This document shows, one piece after another, positions 12,016-24,495 of a stretch of DNA of 42,892 nt. Made by a program: the position numbers and the translations under genes. The DNA lies in the NCBI GenBank assembly GCA_037447655.1, contig JBBHKE010000580.1, positions 1 to 42,892 of the forward strand, in the 5' to 3' direction. The stretch's first letter is position 1, and every line of letters starts with the position of its first letter. Source of the stretch: Zygnema cylindricum. Taxonomy: Eukaryota > Streptophyta > Zygnematophyceae > Zygnematales > Zygnemataceae. The notes under the pieces are model-generated. The model saw nothing but the letters and a program-made list of their open reading frames with translations, searched no databases and was not told where the DNA came from.

Positions 12016-15000
12016 CTGAAATTAAAGAAAAAAAGGCGCTAGAAGAGCCAAAGGATAATTAAAAGAGTGAATTCTTAAAAGGAGGCAAAACCAGGAAAAG
12101 GAAGAAAAAAATCCAGATGATTTTGAAAATAAAAACTTAGCAAGGTAAAAAAAAAAGAAAAAAGGTGTGGGCTGAAAATGCTTATATATTCTGTACATAC
12201 AAGTTCCAAGAATGTAGGCGGGGTAAATGAAAACGTGAATTGATTTCTCCACTTGATGACTACTCTTCCGCGATTCTAAATGATAGGATCGACACCACTT
12301 AACAGCTCAGAAAAGAATCACCACAGCATATGCACTGGCAGAAGCATTGACAAATAACACAAGAGATCGCCAGAAGAAAAGTGTGTTGTAGTCGGAAGTT
12401 TTCCCTCACCACATAAATCCCCCTTTAACTCTAAACACCATTAAACTCCAATGATACAATGTAACTGCATTACTGCTGTTTAAACAACTACGACTCTACT
12501 TAACAATGTACGACTACCTAACCCAAAAGTAGGCAGCAAGCTAAGCCTCGTTGGACATGACTGGAACAGAAAATGCGCGAAGACGGCACACAGAAAGCGC
12601 GTAGACGCGCGTTGCACAAGAAACGAAACGAAAAAAGTAGAAATTGCGAATCGTGCGACGTACACGCGTGAAACACAACCGTACAACAAATGTGCAGACG
12701 CCTTAACCGCCTCCGAACGTGCCTTCTCAAGCGCCTGACAAAATTTCCAACCGTCGAAAAAGAGCGACGCGTACAAAAAAGAGTATGTGCCGATGTATTT
12801 ACGTGGCATTTACTTTGACGTAGATACATTCCTGAAGGCCTCGATCGCCCGAGGCACCAAGCCACGGGAGAGAAGAGGGATCGTCGAAACCACAGCGCTA
12901 ATTGCTCTTACTGTCGAGAAACTATTCGAACTATATTTGGGTTCGAGGGCCTAACGCCAAACTTAACGCTAATGTATGCATCTAACACTAATTTGGATAT
13001 CCATTCCCATATTGTAGCCAATATAGTTTGTGTTCACATGGACGACCTTTAAACATGTGAGAATAGGTTCGCACGATTTTCCCCCGTCTTTCTTACTAAA
13101 AAATAAATCTGAGTGCTTTCTCATGTCGACGCACTCACTTTCTCGTGTTGATGCCTTTAACTGACACTTTTTCTGTACTTTTGTATGATTATTTATAGTA
13201 CGAACTAACACAATACGTACACTACAATATTAAAAAACAGTCCAAATTAGAGTTGTTGACCCTAATTAAACAGTAACTATATTAGAGTAAAGGAAAAAAT
13301 ATAATTATTAATTCTATTTTAGATTCAAATATTAAAATTCAAGGGCGTTGAATTTGTGTTATTAAAGTATCGGGTTTTTATTTATCGTTTTACAACAAAG
13401 TTGAATCCTCAACCATAAAATCTTTTAACGTATGAAATATTGCTTTTACCACAATACAAAGAACGTCATCTTGATACTTTGAATTTACTCCATTTTGGCG
13501 TTTTAATCTTTTCGACCGAAGGGCACGCAAATCTATAGTAGCTCATCAAAAAACTTCATGTAATGGGGTGCTCCAATGTAATCGATACTTTGAAGAATTA
13601 TTTTTGACTTTAGTGAATATTTTCGGTACTACTTAAAGAGCGTCCCAATGTACGAAAATGAAATCATAACTTTGGAATGTGACGGTTGTAGACCTCTCAA
13701 AATTACAAAATTGGAAAGCTATAAAGAAACCCTTTAGAATTAGTAACGTCGACGCTATGACAAATGAGCATGACGTCACAAAACCGTTTAATCTTAGGCA
13801 TCTACAATGTCACAAAAAAATAGGCGTTTAGAATAGCCCATGTGTTTGTAGGCATCACCAATTATCAAAAGCTTCGTAGTCCTCTTCAACCGTCACAAAT
13901 TCTATATATTACGATTTACAATTAATGAATCTATGTTTACGTAATGTTAGTTCGTAGTTAGTGTGGTTAAGTTTTGGTTGCGCGGCACTTCGCGGATATG
14001 GTTATGTTTCATATAGTTTGATGGAGTATTTCGTGCGTGCACTTTTCACACGTACACGATTAGATTTGATTTGATTTATTTTGTTTCATTTAAGTTGTGG
14101 TGCCGTACTTCGAGAAGTTTCGTTTCGTGCGACCATGTCGTGCATGAGAGGCAAGCAAGCGAACATGCATCACAACCGGCAAAGTCATGCTCACAAACAT
14201 ATATACAAACAAACATAAATATAAAAAGACAAAAAATAAATACACCATGAGAAGGTATAAAGGTGAAAATTACCCAAAGAGAAAAGGGGAAGAATACTCC
14301 CCAAGAGTGAAGTGGAACCAATAATTAATACTAAGCCACGAGGTAGCCACTAGGCTCTCGAATCTTTATCGTATTCTTTACAAGAGTTATCTCGAAGAGG
14401 CAGCAAAGCAAATAAATAATTCCAACCAAAACAAGGAAAAACCCTAAAATTCGGTCAAAATCCACTTCCCCACTCCCAACCGAAATGCAAGCAAAACAAA
14501 CACAAACACTCCAAACCGTTCCGCAGCCCGTAGAAGGCACAGCCGGATATGGATGCCTCTCCACACGAACTTCACTCGAATACTTCCCGAAAATAACAGA
14601 AGTTGGAGGGAAACCTTCCGGACTTGGCTTTGAGCCGTGTGGATTAAAGAGCGTGGGCAGAAATACAACAAGGAATAGTCTTAGTCTATGTAGCCTCTAC
14701 AGCTAGCTAGCAATAAGAGAGAAAAACGTGAGCAATCGGTGAGAGAGAGCAATTGAGAAGCTCAACCGCTAAGAGAAAATTCTTGTCCAAAAGCTAAAAT
14801 TCTCTATATATGAGAATTAGCCTAAGTAGGAGTTACGCTAGGCCTAAGCAAAACTAGCCTACGTCTAGCCTACTTTACATGCATGAAACTACTTAAGATG
14901 TTGGCCAATAGGCGGCCAACATCATCTGCCGTACGCCTGACAAAATCCATTGTCCGAGGGTAAAAACCCTCCCTAACTACATGTATGCGCGAACCTACAT

Positions 15001-15050
15001 GGGTTCGCGACTTAAATAAATATAAGGTATCGAAGCGTCACCGATACTCT
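12016..15050. other. upstream region of the GTPase gene and gene-free sequence
   Basis: The first few hundred bases should contain the 5' UTR exon(s) and promoter of the minus-strand GTPase gene. A GC-richer block at about 12480-12900 is a candidate. Beyond that no coding region is recognised. Open frames in both directions at 14076-14706 lack any family likeness. A perfect 10-bp stem-loop is listed separately. Confidence 0.5.
14897..14923. repeat. perfect 10-bp stem-loop
   Basis: GATGTTGGCC (14897-14906) and GGCCAACATC (14914-14923) are exact reverse complements around a 7-nt loop. No T-run follows. It may be part of an inverted-repeat transposon end or chance; its function is unknown. Confidence 0.7.
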
Positions 15051-15056
15051 CGGAGA

Positions 15057-15222
15057 GCGCGATTCGTCGCCAAACGATACTTCGTGTCGATACTCCCGAA
15101 ATCGCGTGCATACGCACGAAACGAAACATACCGCATAAAACATTCCAAAAATCGCGCTGCGTCGCCCAAACGATATTTCACGACCATACTTCGAAAATCG
15201 TGTACCTACGCACGAAATGAAA
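15057..15222. repeat. tandem pair of about 70-bp repeats with 95-bp spacing
   Basis: Copy 1 (about 15057-15126) and copy 2 (about 15152-15222) share CGTCGCC(C)AAACGATA, a CGATACT-like middle and TACGCACGAAAYGAAA at the end. The copies are diverged, so the duplication is old. The block is rich in CGATAC and CGCACG words. Confidence 0.75.
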
Positions 15223-15312
15223 GGTGTCGCACGAAATTAGTAATATGCAACCAAACATGCAAATAAATGAATCGACGTGAAATCGCATGTGCGAACAAAA
15301 CAACATGAAAGC

Positions 15313-15465
15313 GTGCGTGCATGCAGAATACCGCGCGTGCGTACAAAATACCGCGCGTGCGTGTGAAATATCGCGCGTGCATCAAGAATACCGCGAGTGC
15401 GTGCATTATATCGTGCGCGCACGCCGAATATCGTGCGTGCGGGCATGATATCGTGTGCGCCGGCA
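15313..15465. repeat. 20-bp minisatellite, about 7.5 copies
   Basis: Units start at 15313, 15333, 15353, 15373, 15393, 15413, 15433 and 15453, each exactly 20 bp except the last. The rough consensus is GCGCGTGCGTnCAnAATAyC. It is CpG-dense with alternating purine/pyrimidine CGCGTGCGTG tracts. The period explains the pseudo-repetitive ARY/RTRGIL peptide seen on the minus strand, which is not a real protein. Units abut with no spacers, so it is not a CRISPR array. Confidence 0.9.
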
Positions 15466-15849
15466 ACCGACACGATGAGACATGACAACGCCAATTTTTT
15501 TGTGTGAACAAGACCCGTTTTCGGATGAGTTCTGAAAAAATCATCGGAATGGGCAAAATTTACAAATGCTCCGGTGAGAACAAGCTATCAAAGACACGTG
15601 TCTTCACACATACGGCGTAGGAAAATCATTGGGCACTTGTCGCCAAATGGGAAAACGAAAACCGAAACCGCATTTACGTGCGACAGTGAAAGGTATTTTA
15701 GGGTTTCGACCCGTTGACAGTGTGGCGTACGGACATTACGAAGTCACAAAAAATGCACAGCGTGCGGAGAGACGCCTCAAATTGAAGGCGAGTGGAAGTT
15801 TCGCCTCAATTTGTGTTCCACTTCATCTGTCACATTGTTTCGTACACGT

Positions 15850-15984
15850 ATACGTAAGTCACTTTTTTACGTAACAAGTTATTTGCGTTTACATCCAAAT
15901 GCTCTGAAAGATGTACGGAGAATCTTCGCTAGAAAACAAAGTAACAACGTCTACGTAAGTCACTTTTTTACGTACCAAGTTAGG
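15850..15984. repeat. direct repeat flanking the left end of the inverted-repeat element
   Basis: The motif TACGTAAGTCACTTTTTTAC occurs at about 15852 and again at about 15954, followed by GTAaCAAGTTA and GTAcCAAGTTA respectively. The second copy abuts the left terminus of the element at 15983. Confidence 0.8.
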
Positions 15985-16754
15985 GTATGTCCCCATGTAC
16001 TTGTAACTTAGCGAGCTTACTTTGTATTTTAGCGCGGATCCGCCAGACCCGGTTTTCAAAGTGTCCCTATGTGTGTAACGACGAAATCGTAACTTACGCT
16101 TGTGATGATTGTATACGTCGACAATACTTGTGATAGTTGTCAGCGTCTACAATCTGTGGTCGCACGTTATTTTTTGGAACTGCTTTGTGACGTCGCATGT
16201 CTTACCGTGATATTGTAGACGTACCGCCTTCCAGCCTGTGCAGTTTCACGGTTGAAGAAGATGCGATTTGCCTTCGCGTCGCCTGTCCGGTCGACGTGAA
16301 ATGGCATCGGAATTTCAAACCCCTGCAAAAAAAAAATCCGTACTGGACGAAAACGGACAAAACCAAACAAATTGTGTACTTTTCTTTGTCGTATCCAACC
16401 CAAACAGACAAAACATAGCGAATTCTGTACTTTTCTTTGTCCTTGGAAATCGTATGATTTTTTTCGAAAATTAAGGCACGTGCGATATATGTTCCTATTT
16501 GTTTCTCGAAAATACCTAGTTTTAAAACACATCGCGCATGTGTTTTAAACGTAAGGTTGAAGATGACGTTTTTTGTCGTGGAAGTGGGTCGAAGAACACA
16601 AGACGACAAATTTTCGTACATCCTTAAGTTGACGCAAATTGTACTCTACAAATTTGCGATTCCTTCGTACGGTTGCAGCTTAGGCAGTACGGCGCTATGT
16701 TTTACAGGAAAACGACAGAAAAAAACCCTTACTTATGCACATGGGGACATACCC
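15983..16754. mobile_element. 772-bp non-autonomous DNA transposon with 16-bp terminal inverted repeats
   Basis: The left terminus GGGTATGTCCCCATGT (15983-15998) is matched by its exact reverse complement at the right end (16739-16754). The left flank is TTA, as expected for PIF/Harbinger, but the right flank is CAA, so the target duplication is not intact. No transposase is encoded. The interior holds an imperfect tandem repeat (GTACTTTTCTTTGTC at about 16377 and 16430). Superfamily assignment is tentative. Confidence 0.65.
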
Positions 16755-16963
16755 CAATTCCCATAAATTTCTTTGACCACATGTAACAACTAGAAATATA
16801 GATATTTAAAGTTGGCTCACGTGTCAATGTGTAAGAGAAGGCAAAACATAAAACGTGGCAGGTACGCATACGCCTGTACAGATTTAAAGTACTGTACAAT
16901 GTCAATTGTCGTATAGTAAAATTATCCGAGTCAAAAACATTTCCGTTGATATAGCAGATTCCC

Positions 16964-17010
16964 CTCCGTCGATATAAATTTCCCCTTATTTTCTTCACCT
17001 ATCGACGGAG
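16964..17010. repeat. 11-bp inverted repeat with 25-nt loop
   Basis: CTCCGTCGATA (16964-16974) and TATCGACGGAG (17000-17010) are perfect reverse complements. No terminator-like T-run follows. It may be the fused ends of a small inverted-repeat element. Confidence 0.6.
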
Positions 17011-19173
17011 GAGACAGTCTTGCGTATCGGCACACATCGACAGGCGCTATTATCGGTACCCGATGGGAGTATGAAATCTGCCACCCCTAAACCCGCGAAA
17101 GTGAAAAATTTCAGATGCAAATTCTGAGGATTTGTCGCCCTACAATGCTCGGCAGGTGTTCCGCAACGTTTTTTTTTTTATTTCACGAGTTTCGGGTTGG
17201 AGATTTATGCCTCGAATCGAGTGCCCATAATATGGTCTGTCGATAACATAGTCTGTTGATGTGTCCGAATAAGCAACACTAATTAATTTGCTATATCCAA
17301 TGAAAATTTTCCAACTTTTAAGTGACATGACAAACAACTTTATACATTACTTTATAAAACTCCATGGCAAAATTTAGAACAACAATTTGTAACTTTTTCA
17401 CCAATTGTGTGTTACGATTCAATTCGGAGAATCGTTATTACTAGACGCGCGCGATATTGTGGTTCGCGGCGACGTCACTTAATGGAATCGTACGCTTGGA
17501 AGTTTCGTGCGCGTACGGCGCACGAAAGTATTTGTTCGAAGTTTCGTAGTACACTGCGCACGAAACATTCTTCTTCCCTTCTCTTCACTCCTCGAAGGAA
17601 GGTCACTTTTCTGCGTGCTTTCTCCTTCCTTTGGGTCTTCCTCCGAGAGGCGCCACCTATATTATTGTCTGTCGTGCACTGCATGTTTTCTAGGCTGCTA
17701 ATTAATTTAGTTTGTGCAGATGCAACATAGTAACTCGTTTTATATTATTGTGGGTTGATAGAGTGAAAGAGGGAAGAGTGAGAGGAAAGGGAAAAGCCTT
17801 GTAAAAAGGCTTCAACCATTTTTTATAAAGATATCTTTTTGTGGCCAATTTGTGTGTTATCTTTTTGCTTCCGCTGCATACCACCTTTGTGGTATATCTC
17901 TTTCATTGTACACGTGTCACTAACTAATTTGCCAATTGTAACCCATGTTTTGAAAAATATAAGAGTTTTAAATATTTTACCTCTCAAATTTTGTACCCTT
18001 CAAATATAAAAAAAAATATTGGGGAAAGAATGCGATGGCGTTGAAAGGTTTCACCTGGTTGCCAAGGATTTAGTTTCACACCTCAAATCACTGTCGAAAT
18101 TGACATTTTTCATTAGCATGTAAAATTCATTATTTTTTTATTATGTAATCATTTTGTTTCTGGTCTCAATATTAAGTTCTGGATGTTAAGGGCTGTGCCT
18201 TCCGTTGATCCCTTCCATATACAATCTAACTTTCCAGGGAGAAAAATTGCGTAGTTTACAAGGCGAGAAAGAATGCGTTATTGGCATATTCTCCACACGC
18301 ATAGTTACAGCATAAGTGGCGGCTTCTGAATTTCAGCCTTGCAGAGAGCTTCACTTGTAAAAGCCTCTAATTGCACGATGTCAAGCTTACTCAGTGCTTT
18401 TTTCACCACTCAAATCATCTTTTCTGTCAACTCATAAAAATTTGGTTGTATTGGAAAGGTAGCCATCTTCCTTTGGGGGTCTCACAGATATGCTTGACGT
18501 GAAGTTGATGAATATGGGGGAGAAAACATTTAAGTTAATAGCAGTAAACACAGTACCACTACATTTTTTTTTCTGATTTCAGAAATAAATGTAAAAAGGC
18601 TATCTGACAAAGCTCCTGGAACCAAATAGGCGTCCTGCCATTTCTTCCTAGAATACAAATGAATAGAGCTCCGAACTTTCACGTCAATACTCCATTTATT
18701 CAACATAAACCAAATACATTATATAAAAAACAGTCATGATTTGCCTTGTGACAAGAAGAGTCTCCCTTTATAGTTAACTGAATGACTTCATCGAATAACA
18801 GTGGTATGGCATGTTAATGGACACAAGACTAAAAACTGATGGATGATTCAGAAATAGTGACTCCTCAAAAACTTTGGAGCCACACCACACACACATTGTG
18901 TCCTTGTTCACCCTCCCAAGGAACTAACATTTGCGACAGAATAGAAACTGAAAAAGCACATACCAAAATCTGAAACAAAATAAAAGAAGTAATGATTAAC
19001 TGTCATGACTGTTACAATGCAAAACGGAATAGAACCCACCCTTAGTAGGCAAAAAAGTAGGCGAATGCAATACCCAACACCCTCAAACATGGCGCCTTGT
19101 CCTAACCTACACTCACCTCCTTCTAATTTGTGATTATAATTTATACTATGCCCAGGAGTTCAGGTGGGGCTCA
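17011..19173. other. gene-free stretch, 3' side of the RING/WD40 gene
   Basis: No coding region, RNA gene or clear mobile element is recognised. The right part (about 18600-19173) should contain the 3' UTR of the minus-strand WD40 gene. Small AT-rich open frames here lack family likeness. Confidence 0.5.
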
Positions 19174-22100
19174 CTACCCAGTTCCTCGCCACACTTTTAT
19201 GACACCGTCTTTATCTCCACTATATAAAGTTGCATCAGGAGCTTGGGCAAGACTAACTGCTACAGCCTGGTGACCTTGTAAAGTGGCGACACACTCTTTT
19301 CCTTTCCATACCCTCACGACAGGCTCCGTCAAATGCCCACAGTAGAGTACCCCATCTTGCCCTAAAAGTAACTCTCCTCCAGCACCGGACCCGTTGATCA
19401 CTGCAATACAAACACATTTCCTCCATATTCGAATGGTGTCGTCAGTAGATAAACTGTACAGTGTCCCGTCATTACCAACAGCCATTGAATAGACGTCACC
19501 GGTGTGCCCCGATAAAGTCGCGACAACCGCTCCTCCTTTATATACAAGAATTGTCTTGTCCACATTACCGGAAAGATAAATAGCGCCGTCTCTCGAGGCC
19601 ACCAAGTCCATGTATGAAGCACCTTTATTGTGCTCTCTAATTGTTGCCACTTTCTTAAATCCCTCAAAGACGGAAACACCTCCTTTATAATATCCCACGA
19701 AAAGAGCATCTCCAGCCCAGGCTAACTTCACAGGATTTGAAGCAAAGTTTCCACCTTTCTCCAGAATCGCGACGCACTGCAAGTCCTGCCAGGCTCGAAT
19801 GGTCTTATCATCTCCACACGAATAAAGTGTTCCTTCCGGGCCTATTAAAAGCTTATTGACGGATGACTTATGTCCAGTGAGAGTAGCTACACACACCTGT
19901 CCTTGCCATACTTTTATACTCCCATCCCAACTACCTGAGTACAATGTACCATCAGAAGCCACGACCATTGAGTTTACTGCGTCCGTGTGGCCTAAAAGAG
20001 TCGCCACAAATATTCCTCCTCTCCATGGTTGAGTATGCGACAAAGTTGTCTTAGAAGACCCAATTTGACTAGTTTCTCTGGTAGGTTGAAGATCTTGGGG
20101 AACAGAAGAAGGGGCAGTTCTGCACCATTATCATCACCACGACCAAAAATTATATCTTTGGGCTTAGACGCAAAAGGAACAGTAGAAAACAAAGGCACGG
20201 TTAAGCTAGACGCAAAAGGCCATTGTCCAAGAACCTTCAAGATTTTTTCCTGTTTTAGAGACCGACTTGAAGAACCTTCCTGAAAGGGTTTTACAGCTTT
20301 CCATGAAGAAGTCAGAAGTATAACTGACAAAAAGCCAAAAAAATATTGCCATGTCTCACCTCAAAGGTCCAGGCTCGATGTTTGTCGATACTGGCGGATA
20401 ACTAACAGATACCCCTGGAGGTTCTAAATCCCTTTCAACAATCTCCGCTGTTACAGGCACTGGGCCAACCTGTAATGCAGATAACATAAAAAAGAAAAAG
20501 AAATCAATTCCCTCTGAAGCAGTCATACCCATCAGCAAGTGTACGAGGGATAACCGCCAGTTGAAACAAGCGCATCAATAACCTTTTTAGATTCCAATCA
20601 AAGACTACCGCCATAAAACCAGGATATGAAACAGGGACCTACGAATTTCCAGCCGTAATGAACAGCCATCACAGCACACCTTCCTGTGAAACTAAACACT
20701 GTCTAAAATTTTGAGTATTTCTGGGGTTTTCTGTATATTTAGAGTTTTAACATTTTTGGGATTTAATATGTTCCCGAATCATTATCACTTTTGCACTCAA
20801 AAGCAAAAAGGCAAAAGGTGTGATTATTGTTAATCCATACCGGGAAACAAGCTCCTCTTTGCATATTCACCCTCCTCCATCAATCCACTCTTCCATTCAA
20901 AAACAGAAAAAAACAAAATTGTTTTGACTTACATCGCCAGCCTTTTGCTGCTCTAAAACAGCAACTTTCTGCTTCTCCTTCCCAAGCGCCTGTTTAAATT
21001 GTGTGAGCTGCTGTTCAAGTTTTGCCACCTTTGTCTCATATCCCGTGACAAGGCGTTCGAACCCTGTAATTAGCTCCTTGGCTCGTGTCAAATCTGCCGA
21101 ATTTTCTTGACAACACTGTCCAGCACAGTCAAGGCAAATACTGTGTTTTAAGGAATTTGAATGGTTTTCAAAAAAAATCTTACAACTATTCTTACGGTTT
21201 TTGTGGTTTTACGTCACGGCCTCTGCAGTACCATCATAGAGGCACTGCATCTTTTTAATTTTCTTTTTTCTCGAAACCATGCTCTGCAATTAGTCTAGGT
21301 TCTATTGACAAGTTCATTTACACAGTTGGAATAGACATCGACACAACTTCACTTGTGTGGCCACCAGGTCAGGTTAACAAACTAAATTATTCTAAGTTCA
21401 CACAGAACCACAAAGACAAATTAATATCCAGCAACTTGCTTCAGACTAATTGCAGCGGACGGTGTAGAAATCGGTAGAAGCGCAGGCTGACCCATAAGCA
21501 CAACCACCCGTATTTATTTCGACATTGGTTCTTGTTTGACAAACTTTGAAAAAGAGATTTTCATAAGCTGTCACGCAGGTTTTTCTAGGATTTTAAACCA
21601 AAAAGGTTTACGTATCTTCCAGAGTTGCAATGGCTTCTTTAACTGGCAGATGGAAGACATGGTTTGTCAAACTAGATTTTAAATAAAGTCAACTACACAT
21701 AGTCCCGTGTCAAAATGAGGATACAAAATGGAAAACCGCCAATTCAACTGCCTGAAAAAAGGTTTTTTGACTCAATTAGAGTAATTAAGGGGCGTGGTGT
21801 AGTATCTCCCTTTTGAGGAAAACCTTCTGTAACTAGTTCAGATTATTGACGCTTTGGACAACGAGACTATTGACAAATTGGAAAATAATGGAAAAAGATT
21901 GTAGGACAAATCAAAAAGCCAGTGTGAACGATAAACCAGTTCGTATATACACCAATCCAAAATTCACCCAGCCTGAATTCGATATCAATTGTACAGCATT
22001 AGCTTGTATCACTACAGCTTAAATCGTTATTACCATTTGGAAAAAATTAGTATGCGAACTGTTTTAGTGTTAATAATTCTTTTTTTTGGTCTAAATGACG

Positions 22101-23984
22101 TGGAAGATTGTGAACCACAAAAAGAAATTAACATTAAGAAATAAACATTCGGTATTAATAACGCTATCTTGTATTCAGATGGCAAAAGAAACCTGGTGTT
22201 ATTAACGCTAACAGCGATTCATGGTGTACCAAGTACAACTGTTCTGTGGCAGACACATGCGAAGAATGTTGTCAGATTCCCCAATTCCTGGATACGAAGA
22301 TGCCAGTTATATACCCAATACGAATTCACAGTCAGAAATGATCGTTGTCGTCAAAAAGTGACAGACACATTTACATCAGGAAAAAGATAAAGAACACAAC
22401 TTTCCCTTCAGTTGTACAAGATCCACCCGCTAGACTGATGAAACAACACATATGCGCTCCACTCAAAGGCTAAGAGAAAATTAAATGACAATGAACAGGT
22501 CAAGCACCCACAGTCGGACACAACAAAAAAAAACAAACAAAAAATGAAATAATAAAACACGAAACTCTAAAAGTTGTTTCCCCTTTTTTTTCTTACTTTA
22601 CAGTGAATAGGCGTTTTTGTACAGTTTTGCAAATGAGCTGCGACCTCTGAAAGCTCACCCCTCCAGTTGCAACCCTCGGAAAAATTTTCACACCGAACAA
22701 CAGTTCTGTTCAGAAAAAGCCAAAAAAAAAAATAGAAAATGGGGGGAATAAGAGCAACAATAAGAACACATTCAGAGAGGAGATTATGTTCTTTGAACCG
22801 AAAAAAAAAAAAAAAAAGGGAGGTTGGTGGGAGAAGGAAATGTAACTCAAGCGAGGTACTAACAATGGACCTAGTCGCATTAACCAAAATTCTTCTTCTG
22901 CGTGCTTTGATTCTTTTAAACCCTACCTGCCCAGCATGCGATAAACAATCCTGTTGGCTTCCTTGAGAGGAGTTAAATGCTCCTTCGAGACATCCGTTTT
23001 GTCCTTCACTCATCATGATCCACAAACACCATTTCACCAAGAAACGTCAAACGGACCCAAAGGCAACAACAAAACCAACTTCGCTCTTGCACAAAAAAAG
23101 ATCTACAAAATTGAAATACATCAGACCTAACAATTGTTTCTACAAAATTCTGTACATGAACCTTAATCTGTAACAAAAAAGAACTAGGTTAGCCAGTTGA
23201 CGATGAGGCAAGGCAAACAGTTTTTGTTCCAAATACACATTCTACTACTAATGATGTTACTCTATAGTTCACTTTCTCACAAATCGGAAACACAGGTTTA
23301 CGAGCAACAGAACAGGAATAATAGGTTTGAAAGCATGTTAAGTCCATCGCCACATGATGGAGATGAAATCAAAAAGAACAGTCTTTGAGTAAAAGCTCAC
23401 GATCAAGAAACCATGTGGTTTGTCTAAAAAGTAAAAACATGTGCTCGCAAATTCTTTTGAAGTGAGGAGGTGGTGTTCCACCTCAACAAAAAATAAATCT
23501 GGTTTAAAAAGATATGACACCAAGAGGAATTTTCCCTTGAAGTCCTAGCAGCTAAATTTGCTGCGCTTGAAAAATTGACACCACACAATTTCAGTGGTCC
23601 AACAATGCAAACACTATATCTTGAGACTATGATTATCTCCAATAAAACATCACTTAATTCTATCCTTATCTTCTGGTTACAGCTTTTTGCAACTTTATAG
23701 GTTCTTTTGTCTGTATAAGAACAGATTTCTTCCCGAATGTCTTCAGCAAGAACTATATGATTAAAATATTTTCCTAAAGTATTTGTAAATGTGCATTTCA
23801 CTGTAGTTCCAAACGATTGTCGTATGTTTGTATGCAACTCAGCCCAAAAAAAGCCATCAGTGGAGATACCAAACTTAGTACACAGTGAACAAAAAAGTTC
23901 ATTCCTTACAATTGGGCAGGTGGGTCCCAATGCATCAATAGCCTTCAGAATGCATCCCAAGCAGAAGACATGGCCACATGGTGT
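19174..23984 (-). CDS. RING / TRAF zinc finger / coiled coil / seven-WD40 protein (TRAF7-like E3 ligase), 5' end not found
   Basis: Exons on the minus strand: 23984-23910, 23003-22927, 22705-22597, 21115-20933, 20469-20360, 20077-19174. All have GT-AG borders and matching phases, giving 485 residues to the stop at 19174-19176. Exon A carries the second RING half: PCGHVFCLGC, then TCPI joined to DKT. Asp in the last zinc position is also found in TRAF6. Exon B continues with LTPLKEANRIVYRML. Exon C is a TRAF-type finger (RCENFSEGCNWRGELSE, then HLQNC). Exon D is a coiled coil with Leu/Val heptads (VAKLEQQLTQFKQ). Exon E is a Pro-rich linker. Exon F encodes seven WD40 blades with repeated VATLxGH and LYSGxxDGxIKVW motifs. 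This order is that of animal TRAF7, an E3 ligase and MAPK scaffold. The exon with the first RING cysteine pair should lie beyond 23984 and was not recognised. The start of exon D (21115) is the least certain border. Confidence 0.82.
21116..22596 (-). other. large intron of the TRAF7-like gene with repeat fragments
   Basis: 1.48 kb with no recognised exon. Around 22198-22230 it has TTATTAACGCTAACAGCG followed by ATTCATGGTGTACC, which resembles the termini of the inverted-repeat element at 30849-31075. A stretch near 22095-22120 (AAATGACGTGGAAGATTGTG) resembles, inverted or rearranged, sequence near 28060-28095. It probably holds a decayed copy of a dispersed repeat. Confidence 0.45.
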
Positions 23985-24495
23985 CTGCAACATTTGAAGC
24001 CCACTGTACTCTATGATCAGAAAATAGCCATGTTTTTCCATGACTAATCTCAATCAATCAGCTCAAATAGGCAACATTAACTAAAAAATCTCTGGCCACT
24101 TGCACCTTATCCTCATAATCACAAAAAAGACTCTTGGTTTAAGTAAGGAAACAACAAGTAATGTCTAATAAAATCTAGTATCTGAAGCCAGACAGAATTG
24201 CCATAGTTAAACTTTCCACAACATCATGTATATTGGTGACTAAATGAGAGGAAAAAAGCAGGAAAGTAACGTGGTCCCAAACATGATAGATGAGATAGAA
24301 GACATGTCTGCGCACAATTGTGATCCAAATCAATCAACAAAAAATGTTCTGTTTGGAGACAAAATAAAAGAAAGATACGTAAATCAGGAAAAGAAACAAG
24401 GCAAAGAGGCAATTACCACCAAAACTACAGCAGAAACTACACCTGATAAGCAACTGTCAGAAATCATCCACAAAGATTTTAAAATCCCCATTCCT
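23985..24495. other. gap between the RING exon and the copia relic
   Basis: A plus-strand open frame of 90 codons (24244-24516) and AT-rich minus-strand frames are present, but none shows a recognisable motif. In particular no C-x2-C RING half was found. Upstream exon(s) of the TRAF7-like gene may lie here unrecognised or to the right of the retroelements. Confidence 0.4.

Noticed and set aside
12480-12865. Overlapping minus-strand frames upstream of the GTPase gene
   Set aside because: Arg/Cys/Phe-rich frames in a GC-richer promoter-like block, in two frames at once, without motif.
15313-15465. Possible CRISPR array because of regular 20-bp units
   Set aside because: Units abut with no unique spacers, and the context is eukaryotic.
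15206-15556. Repetitive minus-strand open frame with ARY/RTRGIL peptides
   Set aside because: It is produced by the 20-bp minisatellite read over three units; no other coding signs.
20078-20330. Minus-strand frame with SLKQEKILKVLGQWPF as an extra linker exon of the WD40 gene
   Set aside because: Its phase does not fit the flanking exons without running into a stop, whereas direct joining of 20360 to 20077 keeps the frame. Alternative splicing is not excluded.
23003-23910. Loss of the eighth RING zinc ligand as a mutation
   Set aside because: The Asp in CPI-D is the same as in TRAF6-type RING fingers, so it is a family feature.
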